A DNA stretch of 54,884 nt from Verrucomicrobiota bacterium (lineage in GTDB: Bacteria > Verrucomicrobiota > Verrucomicrobiia > Chthoniobacterales > UBA10450): contig QHNR01000071.1 in NCBI GenBank assembly GCA_003218475.1, forward strand, positions 1 to 54,884, written 5' to 3'. Shown here piece by piece: positions 35,314-44,450 of the stretch; the stretch's first letter is position 1; every line of letters begins with the position of its first letter. Under the pieces are notes generated by a model. The model did not search any database, was not told the origin of the DNA, and worked only from the letters and a program-made list of their open reading frames with translations. A program made the translations under genes and the position numbers.

Positions 35314-35577
35314 TATGTGTTTAGCGCCAAAGGCGCAGCATTTCATCATCAGCCTGGAGCAGCGCTCCAGGTTTTGTCGCACCCCGAACGCGCCAGCGCT
35401 GAAAGCGCCATTCACCTGCGGTACAATTCGATGCATCCGCCGATTGAAGCGCGCTTTCAGCGCTTGTTTACACGACAATTTGAATTCCTGGGGCGATACC
35501 CCAGGCTCACATGAGACAGCGCCGTTGGCGCTAAAAGGATAACAGTCAGGAAAACCGGCATCAGCGATGCCGGCTAC
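35314..35577. repeat. Composite palindromic repeat array in a 304-base gap
   Basis: Left to right: GCGCCAAAGGCGC, AGCCTGGAGCAGCGCTCCAGGT, AGCGCTGAAAGCGC, then GCGCTTTCAGCGCT, TCCTGGGGCGATACCCCAGG, AGCGCCGTTGGCGCT and ACCGGCATCAGCGATGCCGG then CTACAAT. The nested order is roughly mirrored, so the whole is one large inverted structure. I see no gene in 35278-35581. Confidence 0.8.
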
Positions 35578-35581
35578 AATC

Positions 35582-36868
35582 TCATGCTGTCACTCCCAGC
35601 AATTCGCGTTGCCATGGAACCAGCAACGACGCTGCTCGTGCCTGGTCTGTTGCGATCGCCTCCAGCGTGTGACGGGGCGCGATGAAGGATGGCTCCAAGC
35701 CGAGCTCTTCAGCTGATTTGTCGCGCAGCAGCAGCAGCTCCTCCGTGCGCCGGACCGTCTCAGCACTTGGCCGGGTTCCAAAACGCCGAGGCAACACCGG
35801 CCAATCCGATTCAGGCGCCGCCAGTGCGATTCGTGCTGCCTGCCGAAACGCGTGACGTCGCCGAGACGAAAAATGTTTGTAATCGGGTACGCTCCCCGAA
35901 GCGAAACCTACTGCAGCGTCCACAAGCTTTTCGTTCTGCAAGATGTGAAATGGCGGGCGATCGACCATTTCCGCTTCTTTTTCGCGCCATTGCCAGAGGG
36001 CGCGAAGTACTGCCGCTGGCTGCCCCTGAAGCGAGCCAGATCCGCGGATGCGCCAAAATTCATCCTGCTTTCGGACACGCGCCACCGCGGCCTGCTCGAT
36101 CGCGCGCTGACACGATTGCCGCAGCCAATCTCGGCGCTGATGACGATCCAACTCGGCTTCCAACTTTTCGGCAAGTGATAACAGATAACGCACATCGTTA
36201 ATTGCGTATTCCGCCATTCGCGCCGGCAGAGGCCGTTTTGCCCAATCCGCTTTTTGTGAACCCTTCGGCAATTCCACGCCAAAATAGCGTTTCACGAGCG
36301 CAGCCAGACTGAACTCGCGAACACCCAGGAGCCGAGCTGCAATCATCGTGTCGAAGATCCTCTGCGCGGTGAAGTTCAAGCCGCGCCGCAGCATTCGTAA
36401 ATCGTAATCGCCGCCGTGCAGGACAATTTCTCTATCTTCGAGCGCGCGGCGTAGTGGCTGCAGGTCGAGATGAGCCAGCGGATCGACAATCACGTCGTGT
36501 TGTAGCCGGGATCGTTGATCCTGGGTGCCGGAGCCAGTTTCCACATCCGGGCCGGCATCATCGATACCGGCTACAGTTGGCACACTGATCTGGAGCAGAC
36601 AAAGTTTCTCCCGATACGAATGCAGGCTGTCTGCCTCAATGTCGATCGCGACACGACCTGCCGCGTCAATCTTTGCGAGCAACGCAGTCAACTGAACATC
36701 GGTCGCAATAAGACGCGATCGTAATGACGAACGACCAATGACCAGGCTCGAAGGAGTGACCCGCCTTCGCGCAGCTACGGCGTGGCCAGCGAAATCCGAA
36801 GGGCGATGAGGTTGCTTCAAGAGCTGCTTCGTCATTTTCGGATGTGGGTTTCTCTCATCATTCGTCAT
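35582..36868 (-). CDS. rnd: Ribonuclease D (DnaQ-like exonuclease + HRDC) with a repeat-derived insertion
   Basis: 3'-5' exonuclease for tRNA 3'-end maturation. DEDD motifs: VAIDIEADSLHSYREKLCLLQI (first Asp/Glu), IVLHGGDYDLRMLRR and MAEYAINDVRYLLSLAEKLE. HRDC domain at the C terminus (about 245-325; QPAAVLRALWQWREKEA). Residues about 98-123, with IDDAGPDVETGSGTQDQR, separate LQISVPTVAG from VIVDPLAHL; other RNase D proteins join these almost directly. The insert is a TGTAGCCGG palindrome. The first 55 residues are also repeat-derived, and the true start may be near LIATDVQLTALLAKI (about 36715), although no ATG is close. Confidence 0.88.
   Translation of the reverse strand: MTNDERNPHPKMTKQLLKQPHRPSDFAGHAVAARRRVTPSSLVIGRSSLRSRLIATDVQLTALLAKIDAAGRVAIDIEADSLHSYREKLCLLQISVPTVAGIDDAGPDVETGSGTQDQRSRLQHDVIVDPLAHLDLQPLRRALEDREIVLHGGDYDLRMLRRGLNFTAQRIFDTMIAARLLGVREFSLAALVKRYFGVELPKGSQKADWAKRPLPARMAEYAINDVRYLLSLAEKLEAELDRHQRRDWLRQSCQRAIEQAAVARVRKQDEFWRIRGSGSLQGQPAAVLRALWQWREKEAEMVDRPPFHILQNEKLVDAAVGFASGSVPDYKHFSSRRRHAFRQAARIALAAPESDWPVLPRRFGTRPSAETVRRTEELLLLRDKSAEELGLEPSFIAPRHTLEAIATDQARAASLLVPWQRELLGVTA
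36501..36576. repeat. In-frame TGTAGCCGG palindrome inside rnd
   Basis: TGTAGCCGGGATCGTTGATC ... GCCGGCATCATCGATACCGG then CTACAG. Same ends and same hairpin design as the intergenic copies at 32484-32559 and 6168-6218. Confidence 0.9.
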
Positions 36869-36890
36869 TCGTTCTTCGCCATTTTCCAGG
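36725..36890. repeat. Mixed repeats around the rnd 5' end
   Basis: AATGACGAACGACCAATGAC, then GTGACCCGCCTTCGCGCAGC-TACGGCGTGG (like the rho and nadE inserts) and CATCATTCGTCATTCGTTCT. They form the first residues of the rnd reading frame if the upstream start is used. Confidence 0.7.
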
Positions 36891-36892
36891 AA

Positions 36893-38284
36893 TCATTTCA
36901 GGCCGCTGAGCAACAATTCGGCGTTCGTCTTCGTCAGGTGTAGATTGTCGATCAGTTTTTCCATCGCCTCGAGAGGCGGAAGCGCTGCCATCGTTTTGCG
37001 GAGCATCAGCACGCGTTCCCATTCATCGGGATGATAAAGCAACTCCTCGCGTCTCGTAGCCGAGAGTAGCGGATGGATCGCCGGATAGAGCCGCTTCTCC
37101 TGCAACGCGCGATCGAGATGCAGCTCCATGTTGCCGGTGCCTTTGAATTCTTCGAATATCAATTCGTCCATTCGGCTGCCAGTTTCTGTTAAAGCAGTCG
37201 CGAGCACGGTCAGACTGCCGCCTTCTTCGGCATTTCGGGCCGACCCGAAGAATTTCTTCGGCTTAATGAGTGCCTTCGCTTCGACGCCGCCGGACATGAT
37301 TCGGCCTCTGCCCGGCTCCAGATTATTGTATCCGCGTGAGAGCCGCGTGAGGCTGTCGAGCAAGACCACCACGTCGCGTTTTAGTTCCACCAGGCGTTTC
37401 GCGCGTTCCAGCACCATCTCGGCTACCTGCACATGTCGTTGCACGCTTTCGTCAAAGTTCGAATGATAAATCTGGCAATCAATTTCCCGCTCCAGATCCG
37501 TAACTTCTTCCGGGCGCTCGTCTACTAGAAGCAGGATGAGCACAATCTCCGGATGATTTACGCGAATGGCTTTTGCGATTTCCTTGAGCAGGATTGTCTT
37601 GCCAACCCGCGGCGGCGCGACGATAAGGCCGCGTTGTCCGCGCCCAAGCGGCGTCAACAAGTCCACCGCCCGCGCGCTGATGGAGTTCGTCTTGGAGTTT
37701 TCCAGAATAATCCTGCCCTGTGGAAATTGCGGCGTGAGCTTGTCAAAGTGCGTCGGTTGCGTCCACTCCTCGACGGATTGGCCTTCGAGACTTGTGACCG
37801 TGTCAAGCGACAGAAACTTCTCACGCTGCGCTGGTAATCGAACTGTTCCGTCAATCTTTTGGCCAGGGCGCAACTTATATTGTTCAATAAGGGCGCGCGG
37901 AACGGCTACGTCCTCGGGGAGAGGCAAAAAATTGAATTTTGGCCAGCGCAATATGGCAAAGGAGTCGCTGACCTGATCCAGGAAACCTTCTGCAGTGACA
38001 GTTGCGCCGTCGCCGCTTAACGTTGTGCGGACAATATCGAGGATGTGCTGATGGCGAGAGCGCGCGGGATGCAAAAACAAATCCAAATCACGCGCCAACG
38101 CTTTTAGTTTTTTTTCCGAAAACTCTTGCAGCTCATTTAGATCAAGCGAGCGAACGGTTGTAGCGGCGGCTGTGCTAGCCGCCTCGTCAGCGGGCGATCC
38201 CCTTTCGCCAGACTTTGGCGTGGCGCGCACGCCTGCCTCCGAAGTTTCCGTCTGCGGAATCGATACCTCTACCTTTTCGTCCAT
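36893..38284 (-). CDS. rho: Transcription termination factor Rho
   Basis: RNA-dependent hexameric ATPase. 463 residues from ATG 38284 (MDEKVEVSIPQTE); a TTG 15 bases upstream is less likely. N-terminal helix pair LNELQEFSEKKLKALARDL, RNA-binding CSD with FLDQVSDSFAILRW, ATPase with Walker A APPRVGKT, LLLVDERPEEVTD, VVVLLDSLTRLSRGYN and the Q/R-loop segments (GTGNMELHLDRAL). The start overlaps the end of coaE by 16 bases. Residues 16-43 (EAGVRATPKSGERGSP ... STAAATTV) are encoded by a repeat, in a region where Rho proteins vary. Confidence 0.97.
   Translation of the reverse strand: MDEKVEVSIPQTETSEAGVRATPKSGERGSPADEAASTAAATTVRSLDLNELQEFSEKKLKALARDLDLFLHPARSRHQHILDIVRTTLSGDGATVTAEGFLDQVSDSFAILRWPKFNFLPLPEDVAVPRALIEQYKLRPGQKIDGTVRLPAQREKFLSLDTVTSLEGQSVEEWTQPTHFDKLTPQFPQGRIILENSKTNSISARAVDLLTPLGRGQRGLIVAPPRVGKTILLKEIAKAIRVNHPEIVLILLLVDERPEEVTDLEREIDCQIYHSNFDESVQRHVQVAEMVLERAKRLVELKRDVVVLLDSLTRLSRGYNNLEPGRGRIMSGGVEAKALIKPKKFFGSARNAEEGGSLTVLATALTETGSRMDELIFEEFKGTGNMELHLDRALQEKRLYPAIHPLLSATRREELLYHPDEWERVLMLRKTMAALPPLEAMEKLIDNLHLTKTNAELLLSGLK
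38158..38239. repeat. In-frame repeat inside rho
   Basis: TGTAGCGGCGGCTGTGCTAG followed by CCGCCTCGTCAGCGGGCGAT, then TTTCGCCAG and TTTGGCGTGGC. The TTCGCCAG...GGCGTGGC part matches the repeat inside nadE and that at 36765-36795. Confidence 0.8.
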
Positions 38285-38880
38285 GATTGCTGTTCCCAAA
38301 GCGCAGCGAGAAAATGCGCTTGCTCCATCAGCGCCGCACGACTGCAGTCATTCCAGACCACGTGGTTCGCTCGCGCGATTTTGTCGTCGAGTGGCATTTG
38401 TGACTTAATCATCTGTTCAGCTTCGGTGTTTTTGAGCGACATTCGTTGTGTCAGCCGTGCCAACTGCACCTTGTAGGAACAGGCCACCACGACCACCCGG
38501 TCGCAGAATGCTTCACCGCCGGTTTCATAAAGGAGTGGAATGTCAGCAAAGAAAAAATCGGGAGAATTGCGATGCCTTTTCGCCTCAGCCCTCCATTGGC
38601 GGCGAATCCGCGGATGGAGGATCCGCTCAAGCGCACGTTTCTTAGTCGCGTCGGCAAATATTATTGCTCGAAGTGTCTCTCGATTCAAGTCCCCGTTGCG
38701 TGAAAAGACGCCGGCGCCAAACTCCGCACGAATTTCTTGCTTCACCTCTGGAAGCTGGACCAGAGTGTGAGCTGCCTGGTCGGCATTGAAGAATTTCGCT
38801 GCGGGAAAGATCTCGCGGAGACATTCGCAGAAGGTGCTTTTACCTGTGGAAATTCCGCCCGTGATCCCGATTGAAGGCAT
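38269..38880 (-). CDS. coaE: Dephospho-CoA kinase
   Basis: Last step of CoA synthesis, phosphorylating the ribose 3'-OH of dephospho-CoA. 203 residues. P-loop GITGGISTGKST (5-16), FFNADQAAHTLV, HPRIRRQW, and FFFADIPLLYETGGE with the usual DVPLL-type motif, then CSYKVQLARLTQRMSLKNTEAEQMIKSQ. Gene order coaE-rho, overlapping, indicates one transcript, which rnd may follow with 24 bp spacing. Confidence 0.95.
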   Translation of the reverse strand: MPSIGITGGISTGKSTFCECLREIFPAAKFFNADQAAHTLVQLPEVKQEIRAEFGAGVFSRNGDLNRETLRAIIFADATKKRALERILHPRIRRQWRAEAKRHRNSPDFFFADIPLLYETGGEAFCDRVVVVACSYKVQLARLTQRMSLKNTEAEQMIKSQMPLDDKIARANHVVWNDCSRAALMEQAHFLAALWEQQSWTKR

Positions 38881-38889
38881 TTGCGAACC

Positions 38890-41709
38890 TCACCGCGGCG
38901 TGATGCCTTCGGCAAGATCAACATGGAAGGTCTGCTTCACTTTCGTTGTGCCGAAAGTTAATTCCGCAGCGTACTCTCCGGCAGGGAGAAGCCGCTTTGG
39001 GTCGTCTCCGCCGTATTCCACGCTGACGTCTTTGGTCGGCCGCAAGTCCCAGTTCAACCGAGTAAAACCCGGCGTCCCAGGCGCTTTCAGGTTTGCGACC
39101 GGTTGTCCGGTTGATTTGGTAACGGCGATTTTGATTTCATCACCAGTAAACTCGCGTACCCACACCGTGAACAGTGCACCCTCGGGCGGATTTTGGCCGC
39201 GATAGATCCCCTTGCCGTTGGAGTCTGCAAAACCTGGTTGGAGATAAGCGCCGGTGACAGAACGCACGCTAAACAATTGGGCCGGCTTCGCCGCGACCTC
39301 CGGGGTGAATTCTCGAAATGGCACGGTGTCGTCAAGGATGGCAATGCTGCGACCGTGCGTCGCGATGACAAGGTCTGATGTGCGGGGATGAATCTGGATA
39401 TCATCCACGCGGACCGAAGGAACATCGCCAATACGCACCCAATGGGCCCCTTGATCGAAGGATGCGAAAACTCCGAAGTGCGTGCCCGCGTACAGCAATC
39501 TTGGAGCGACCGTGTCCTCGCGCACGATTTCGACTGGATTACCCGAAGGAAGGTCACCCGTGACCGATTGCCAGCTTTTGCCGAGGTCGGCCGTGCGCAA
39601 AATCATGGGGCGATCGTCGCCAGAGCGATAGGCATTGGTTGCGACGTAAGCGACGTTGGCATCAGCATTGGAAGGCTCAATGCGCACCATCCATTGGCCG
39701 CGTGCCGGCTCGGGCAAATTGTTCGTCAATTCCGTCCACTTGCCACCCTCGTTCTCTGTAACCCAGAGCCGCCCATCATCAGTCCCAGCCCACAACAGGC
39801 CGGCGCGCTTCGGCGATTCAGCAAGCGAAAAGACGACGCCATAATTTTCCGCGCCGCTGCCAGTGGCGTTTACTTTGGTTGGATCATTGTACGTAAGGTC
39901 GGGACTGATCACTGAATATTTTTCCATCCGATCAGTCAGTTTAAAGACGCGGTTGCCACCCAGATAAATCACTCCCGGTTTATGCCGGCTCATTATCATT
40001 GGCGAACTCCAGTGGAAGCGATAGCGCGGTTGGCCTTCAGCCGGCTCGGGACGCAAACGGCGTATCTCGCCATTTCGCAAATTGATCCGGTGCACTTCGC
40101 CCTGCTGGCTCTCAGCATAAAACGTGTCCTGATCGGCCGGATCGAATAGAACGTAAAAACCGTCGCCTCCGGCCAGCGCGGTCCAATCGCAGTTGCGAAT
40201 GCCTTCCTTGCTCTGCACGCCGCTTGGCCCAACCCAGTTTTCGTTATCCTGAAGTCCGCCTGCAATTCGGAAAAGCGGTTTCGTGTCGTCGAGCGAAATT
40301 CGATAATATTCCCCAGAAGGAATTTTGTTCAGATGGTCCCAGTTCTTGCCGCCCGCAAAACTTTGATAGAGGCCACCATCGGTCCCCAGTAACAAACGCT
40401 GGCAAACTGCCGGTTTCGGCGGCTTGTTCTTGTCTTCCGGTTTGGGCGGCTTTGGTGGCGGCACAGTGCCCGGTTGAATTGCTAGCGCGTGGCAATCGGG
40501 ATGAACTTTCTCACTAAGATCTTCACGGAAATTTTTTCCACCGTCGTCGGAAACAAATAGTGCAAAACCGAGAAGATAAACGCGCTGGTCGTTGGCAGGG
40601 TCAATCCGAATCTGACTGAAATAAAATGGCCGCGGATCCATGGCGCTTACGCGCGTCCATTTTTCGCCTCCGTCTTCAGATCGAAAAACGCCACCTGTTT
40701 TGCTTCGCAGATCATCCAGCTTGCCAAATCCTCCTCCGTAGCTTTGCACGACTGCCATGACGATCTTTGAATTACTCGCGCTGATCGCCAAACCAATGCG
40801 GCCGGTTTGGGGCGGCAGGCCGCCGCCAAGCTTTTTCCAGCTTGCACCGCCATCTGCGCTCTTAAAAATTCCGCCAATGTCTTCGCCCCCAGTCACACTG
40901 GGACCGGAAGTGAAACTCCACGGCGTCCGTTGTCGCGCATAAAGTGCAGCGTAGACGATTTCCGGGTTCGTTGGGTCAATCATCACGTCTCCGCAGCCTG
41001 TACGCGCATCGTGCGGAGCAGCTGCTTTCAAGATTAGTTTCCATGTTTTGCCCGCATCAGTAGTCTTGAATAACCCCCGCTCGCCGCCGTCTTTCCACAA
41101 ATTCCCCATTGCCGCGATATAGGCGACCTCGGGTTCCTTTGGATCGACAACAACGCGCGCGATGGCGCGGCTCTCTTTCAGTCCGATGTTCTGCCATTTC
41201 TCGCCGCCATCGGTCGATCGATAAACGCCGTCCCCCCAATCAGACGAATTGCGATCGTTGGCTTCGCCGGTCCCTACCCAAATGACATCGGAATCGGAAG
41301 GCGCAACCGCGATCGCGCCGATTGAGAGGATTGGTTGTTTGTCGAAGATCGGGTCGAATGTAACTCCGCTGTCATTGGTTTTGAAAACGCCGCCGTGCCC
41401 GAGTCCGACATAGAAAACAAACGGATTACGTAGATCAATCGCAATATCCGAGACGCGCCCGCCCATCACTGCTGGGCCAATCGAGCGCGCTTTCAGATTT
41501 TTGAAAAGCACGTCGGTAAGTTGCGGTGGAGTTGGCGAAGAAGTCGGTGTTGCAGACGACGACAAGAAAGCGGTCGCACTAGGCGAAACCGTTGGCGATG
41601 TGCCAGCGGTCGGGGCGCGGCCTGGCGGTGTTTCCTCTTGTCCCGGCAAACTCGAAATTAGCCAAATCCAGGCGAGCAAAGCGCAAAAAGAAATAGATCG
41701 GGTAGTCAT
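38890..41709 (-). CDS. Large exported VPS10/BNR-repeat (beta-propeller) protein
   Basis: 939 residues with a signal peptide, then a low-complexity Thr/Ser/Pro linker (28-60), then many sortilin/BNR-type repeats with S-x-D-x-G-x-x-W: KTNDSGVTFDP, RSTDGGEKWQN, KTTDAGKTWKL, KSADGGASWKK, RSEDGGEKWTR, VSDDGGKNFRE, RTADLGKSWQS, ASFDQGAHWVR. The propeller is followed by a DDTVPFREFTPEVAAKPAQLF segment and a beta domain with LNWDLRP, as in the xyloglucanase-like VPS10 proteins of Acidobacteria and Verrucomicrobiota. Probably extracellular; enzymatic activity not shown. Confidence 0.87.
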   Translation of the reverse strand: MTTRSISFCALLAWIWLISSLPGQEETPPGRAPTAGTSPTVSPSATAFLSSSATPTSSPTPPQLTDVLFKNLKARSIGPAVMGGRVSDIAIDLRNPFVFYVGLGHGGVFKTNDSGVTFDPIFDKQPILSIGAIAVAPSDSDVIWVGTGEANDRNSSDWGDGVYRSTDGGEKWQNIGLKESRAIARVVVDPKEPEVAYIAAMGNLWKDGGERGLFKTTDAGKTWKLILKAAAPHDARTGCGDVMIDPTNPEIVYAALYARQRTPWSFTSGPSVTGGEDIGGIFKSADGGASWKKLGGGLPPQTGRIGLAISASNSKIVMAVVQSYGGGFGKLDDLRSKTGGVFRSEDGGEKWTRVSAMDPRPFYFSQIRIDPANDQRVYLLGFALFVSDDGGKNFREDLSEKVHPDCHALAIQPGTVPPPKPPKPEDKNKPPKPAVCQRLLLGTDGGLYQSFAGGKNWDHLNKIPSGEYYRISLDDTKPLFRIAGGLQDNENWVGPSGVQSKEGIRNCDWTALAGGDGFYVLFDPADQDTFYAESQQGEVHRINLRNGEIRRLRPEPAEGQPRYRFHWSSPMIMSRHKPGVIYLGGNRVFKLTDRMEKYSVISPDLTYNDPTKVNATGSGAENYGVVFSLAESPKRAGLLWAGTDDGRLWVTENEGGKWTELTNNLPEPARGQWMVRIEPSNADANVAYVATNAYRSGDDRPMILRTADLGKSWQSVTGDLPSGNPVEIVREDTVAPRLLYAGTHFGVFASFDQGAHWVRIGDVPSVRVDDIQIHPRTSDLVIATHGRSIAILDDTVPFREFTPEVAAKPAQLFSVRSVTGAYLQPGFADSNGKGIYRGQNPPEGALFTVWVREFTGDEIKIAVTKSTGQPVANLKAPGTPGFTRLNWDLRPTKDVSVEYGGDDPKRLLPAGEYAAELTFGTTKVKQTFHVDLAEGITPR

Positions 41710-41777
41710 AGGCCAGCAGAATTTAGCGAAGAGGGGTATCTTTGCGATGTTGGAAATGCGCGTATCGTGCAGAGCTT

Positions 41778-42554
41778 ATGACGCAGCAAGTTTTGGCGGA
41801 AAAAGTCGGTGTGGTTTTCGGCGTGGCGAACAAGCGCAGCATTGCATGGGCGATCGCCAAAGCTTGGGCCGCCGCGGGTGCGCGCCTGATTTTTAATTAT
41901 CAAGGCGAGCGGTTAAAGGAAAACGTCGAGGAACTGGTCGGCGAATTTGGAGAGCAAACTCCGTTGTTTCCCTGCGACGTGTCCAGCGACGATGAGATTA
42001 GAGCGTTTTTTGAAAATGTGCGGAGCGAAACCGACCGCGTCGATTTGATGCTTCACTCGCTTGCTTTTGCTCCGCGCGAAGCGTTGGAAGCCGACTTTGT
42101 GAGTACAACGCGCGAAGCGTTCCGTGTCGCACACGATATCAGTGCTTACTCGCTGGTAGCGCTCGCGCGCGAAGCGGCACCGTTGATGACCAATGGGGGC
42201 AGCATCGTGGCCATGAGCTATTATGGCTCGCAAAAGGTCGTGCCCCACTACAACGTCATGGGCGTGGCCAAGGCAAGCCTGGAAGCCAGCACGCGTTATC
42301 TTGCCTATGATCTTGGTCCGAAAAAAATCCGCGTGAACTGCGTTTCCGCAGGGCCAGTTCAGACGCTCGCCGCCCGCGGCATCAGTGGTTTCAGCGCGAT
42401 GCTTAAACATTATCAGGAGCGCGCGCCGTTGAAACGCAGCTGCGATCCAGCTGAGTTGGGCGCCACCGGAGTTTTCCTCGCGAGTGATGGAGCCGCGGCG
42501 ATCACCGGCCAGGTCATTTATGTCGATGGCGGCTACCAAATAATGGGCATGTGA
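41778..42554 (+). CDS. fabI: Enoyl-[acyl-carrier-protein] reductase (NADH)
   Basis: Last reduction in each fatty acid elongation cycle. 258 residues from ATG 41778; an upstream in-frame start would give 12 unrelated residues. Features: GVVFGVANKRSIAWAIAKAW (FabI-type nucleotide loop), FPCDVSSDDEIRAFF, LMLHSLAFAPREAL, the catalytic pair Tyr158 and Lys165 in PHYNVMGVAKASLE, and KRSCDPAELGATGVFLASDGAAAITGQV. Triclosan-sensitive FabI-type rather than FabL or FabV by this motif set. It stands alone. Confidence 0.95.
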   Translation: MTQQVLAEKVGVVFGVANKRSIAWAIAKAWAAAGARLIFNYQGERLKENVEELVGEFGEQTPLFPCDVSSDDEIRAFFENVRSETDRVDLMLHSLAFAPREALEADFVSTTREAFRVAHDISAYSLVALAREAAPLMTNGGSIVAMSYYGSQKVVPHYNVMGVAKASLEASTRYLAYDLGPKKIRVNCVSAGPVQTLAARGISGFSAMLKHYQERAPLKRSCDPAELGATGVFLASDGAAAITGQVIYVDGGYQIMGM

Positions 42555-42650
42555 TCGGGTTCTTGTTCTTATTCCTGCTCATGCTCGTGCTCTTGCTCGT
42601 AATCGAACGACAATCCATCAAGCACGATCACGAGCATGAGCACGAAAAGC
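42555..42650. repeat. Intergenic inverted repeat, same family as the Rieske insert
   Basis: Left arm TTCTTGTTCTTATTCCTGCT ... GCTCGTAATCGAACGA; right arm AAGCACGATCACGAGCATGA ... GCACGAAAAGC. The arms match the inverted repeat inside the Rieske oxygenase gene. It abuts the start of the next gene. Confidence 0.88.
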
Positions 42651-42658
42651 ACTGACCC

Positions 42659-42972
42659 GTGATCGCACGGATTTGGCACGGGTGGACAAAACGCGCGGAC
42701 GCGAAGGCGTACGAGGAGATGCTGCGCGAGGAAATTTCCCGAGCATCGCGGCGCGCAAGATTGATGGATACCGCGGCGGGGAGTTGTTCCTCCGTGAGGA
42801 TGATGACGAAATCGAGTTCCTTACGCTTCTCCGCTTCGACTCCATGGATGCGGTGAAAGAATTCGCCGGCGCGGACACGAGCAAGCCGGTAATTTTTCCG
42901 AAAGCTGAAGCGCTCATCACACGGATGGAGCAGGCGCGGCATTACCGCATCGCGATGGCGGAGGAATTGTAG
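42659..42972 (+). pseudogene. Antibiotic-biosynthesis-monooxygenase-like protein, frameshifted
   Basis: A roughly 100-residue ABM-type (dimeric alpha+beta barrel) protein split between two frames. Frame one starts at GTG 42659: VIARIWHGWTKRADAKAYEEMLREEI. The family continuation then appears in the next frame: FPSIAARKIDGYRGGELFLREDDDEIEFLTL..., to the TAG near 42972. The shift lies at about 42733-42737, in GAAATTTCCC; one more T would restore a single frame. Either a real pseudogene or a sequencing or assembly error in a T-run. The function of such small proteins is usually unknown. Confidence 0.75.
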
Positions 42973-43052
42973 GGCAGGCGCTCCGCCTGCCATCGCTTCG
43001 GCTGACAAGCCGAGCGCTTGCTCTGCAACTGGCGCGCGCGACCTTTATCTGT

Positions 43053-44450
43053 ATGGAGCTCGCTTCGAAGCTTCGAGAGATCCTAGGCAACGAGATTGTC
43101 GCAACCGATCCGGACATGCTTGCTGCACACAGCGGCGACAAATGGTTCGCGGCACAGCAGCCGGAAGTTGTCGTATTCGCAAGATCCGCAGATGACGTCA
43201 GCAAGCTGCTACAATGTGCATCGCGCGAAAAAATTCCGGTCACGGCGCGGGGCGGCGGATTTGGTTATGTAGGCGGATGCGTCCCCGCGCGTGGCGGGAT
43301 TGTCTTATCGCTTGTCCGGATGAATCGGATCAAGGAAATCAGTTTTGGCGATGCGGTTGCAATAGTTGAGCCGGGTGTGTTTACCGCAGATCTGAAAGCG
43401 GCGGTACGCGCACAAAAATTGTTTTATCCGCCTGATCCGGCGAGCATGAAAGATTGCACTATCGGCGGAAACGTGGCGACGAACGCGGGGGGACCGCGGT
43501 GTCTGAAATACGGCGTAACGCGGACTTATGTCATCGGCCTCGAAGTAGTGCTGGCAAACGGCGACGTAATGCGGACTGGTGGACGCGTCCACAAAAACAA
43601 GACCGGATTCGACTTGATCGGTCTGTTTGTTGGCTCGGAAGGACTCCTCGGCGTGGTCACCGAGGTCACGCTACGTTTGCTCCCTCTTCCTCCAGCGCGC
43701 TCTACCCTGTCGGCCGCCTTTGCCACAGCCGCGCAAGCAGCTGAGGCAGTGCAGGCGATTTTCGCCGCGGGATTTCTTCCATCGTCATTGGAAATTGCTG
43801 ATCATTTCACGCTCGAAGCAGCGCGACGCGACCTCGGCAAAGTGATCGTCCCCGAGGGTAATGCACACCTCCTGGTCGATCTGGATGGACAAGAGCAAAG
43901 CGTCCTGAGCGAGTCCGCAGCCATTCGCAAGTTGCTTGAAAAACGGAAACCAAAGGCGCTTGAGATTGCCACGGGCGAAGAAAATTGCGAAAAACTTTGG
44001 GCATTGCGCCGTCAGTTCAGCAACTCACTGCGTGCTACAGGTTTGACAAAATTGAATGAGGATGTGGTCGTACCACGCAGCCGCTTGGTGGACCTCATGG
44101 AATTTGCAGAGTCGCTACAGTCAAAACACGGATTCCCGATGGCGTGCTTTGGTCATGCCGGTGACGGCAACATTCACGTCAACATCATGGCGGACCGGTA
44201 CAACCGCGACCCGGCCGTTCGCGACAAAGTCCAGCGCGCACTCGACGATCTTTTCGCGCAAGTGTTGGCCTGGGGCGGCGTAATTACCGGCGAGCACGGA
44301 ATCGGCTTAGCCAAAAAACGTTGGTGGCCGGAGGCGACCAGCGCCGTCGTGCGCGAGGTGCATCACAGACTCAAGGAAGCGCTCGATCCGGATGAAATCT
44401 TGAATCCGGGAAAGTTTCTCAACGGCGAGGACTCTCCACCGCGTGAATAG
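43053..44450 (+). CDS. FAD-linked oxidase, GlcD/LDH-D type
   Basis: 465 residues. FAD_binding_4 domain at the N terminus (VVFARSADDVSKLLQCA, TARGGGFGYVGGCVPARGG, DCTIGGNVATNAGGPRCLKYGVTR, GLFVGSEGLLGVVTEVTL) and FAD-oxidase C-terminal domain (CFGHAGDGNIHVNIMAD and ITGEHGIGLAKKRWW). It oxidises a 2-hydroxyacid such as glycolate or D-lactate. GlcE and GlcF partners are absent here, so substrate and electron acceptor are uncertain. ATG 43053 gives MELASKLREILG, an ordinary opening. Confidence 0.9.
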   Translation: MELASKLREILGNEIVATDPDMLAAHSGDKWFAAQQPEVVVFARSADDVSKLLQCASREKIPVTARGGGFGYVGGCVPARGGIVLSLVRMNRIKEISFGDAVAIVEPGVFTADLKAAVRAQKLFYPPDPASMKDCTIGGNVATNAGGPRCLKYGVTRTYVIGLEVVLANGDVMRTGGRVHKNKTGFDLIGLFVGSEGLLGVVTEVTLRLLPLPPARSTLSAAFATAAQAAEAVQAIFAAGFLPSSLEIADHFTLEAARRDLGKVIVPEGNAHLLVDLDGQEQSVLSESAAIRKLLEKRKPKALEIATGEENCEKLWALRRQFSNSLRATGLTKLNEDVVVPRSRLVDLMEFAESLQSKHGFPMACFGHAGDGNIHVNIMADRYNRDPAVRDKVQRALDDLFAQVLAWGGVITGEHGIGLAKKRWWPEATSAVVREVHHRLKEALDPDEILNPGKFLNGEDSPPRE

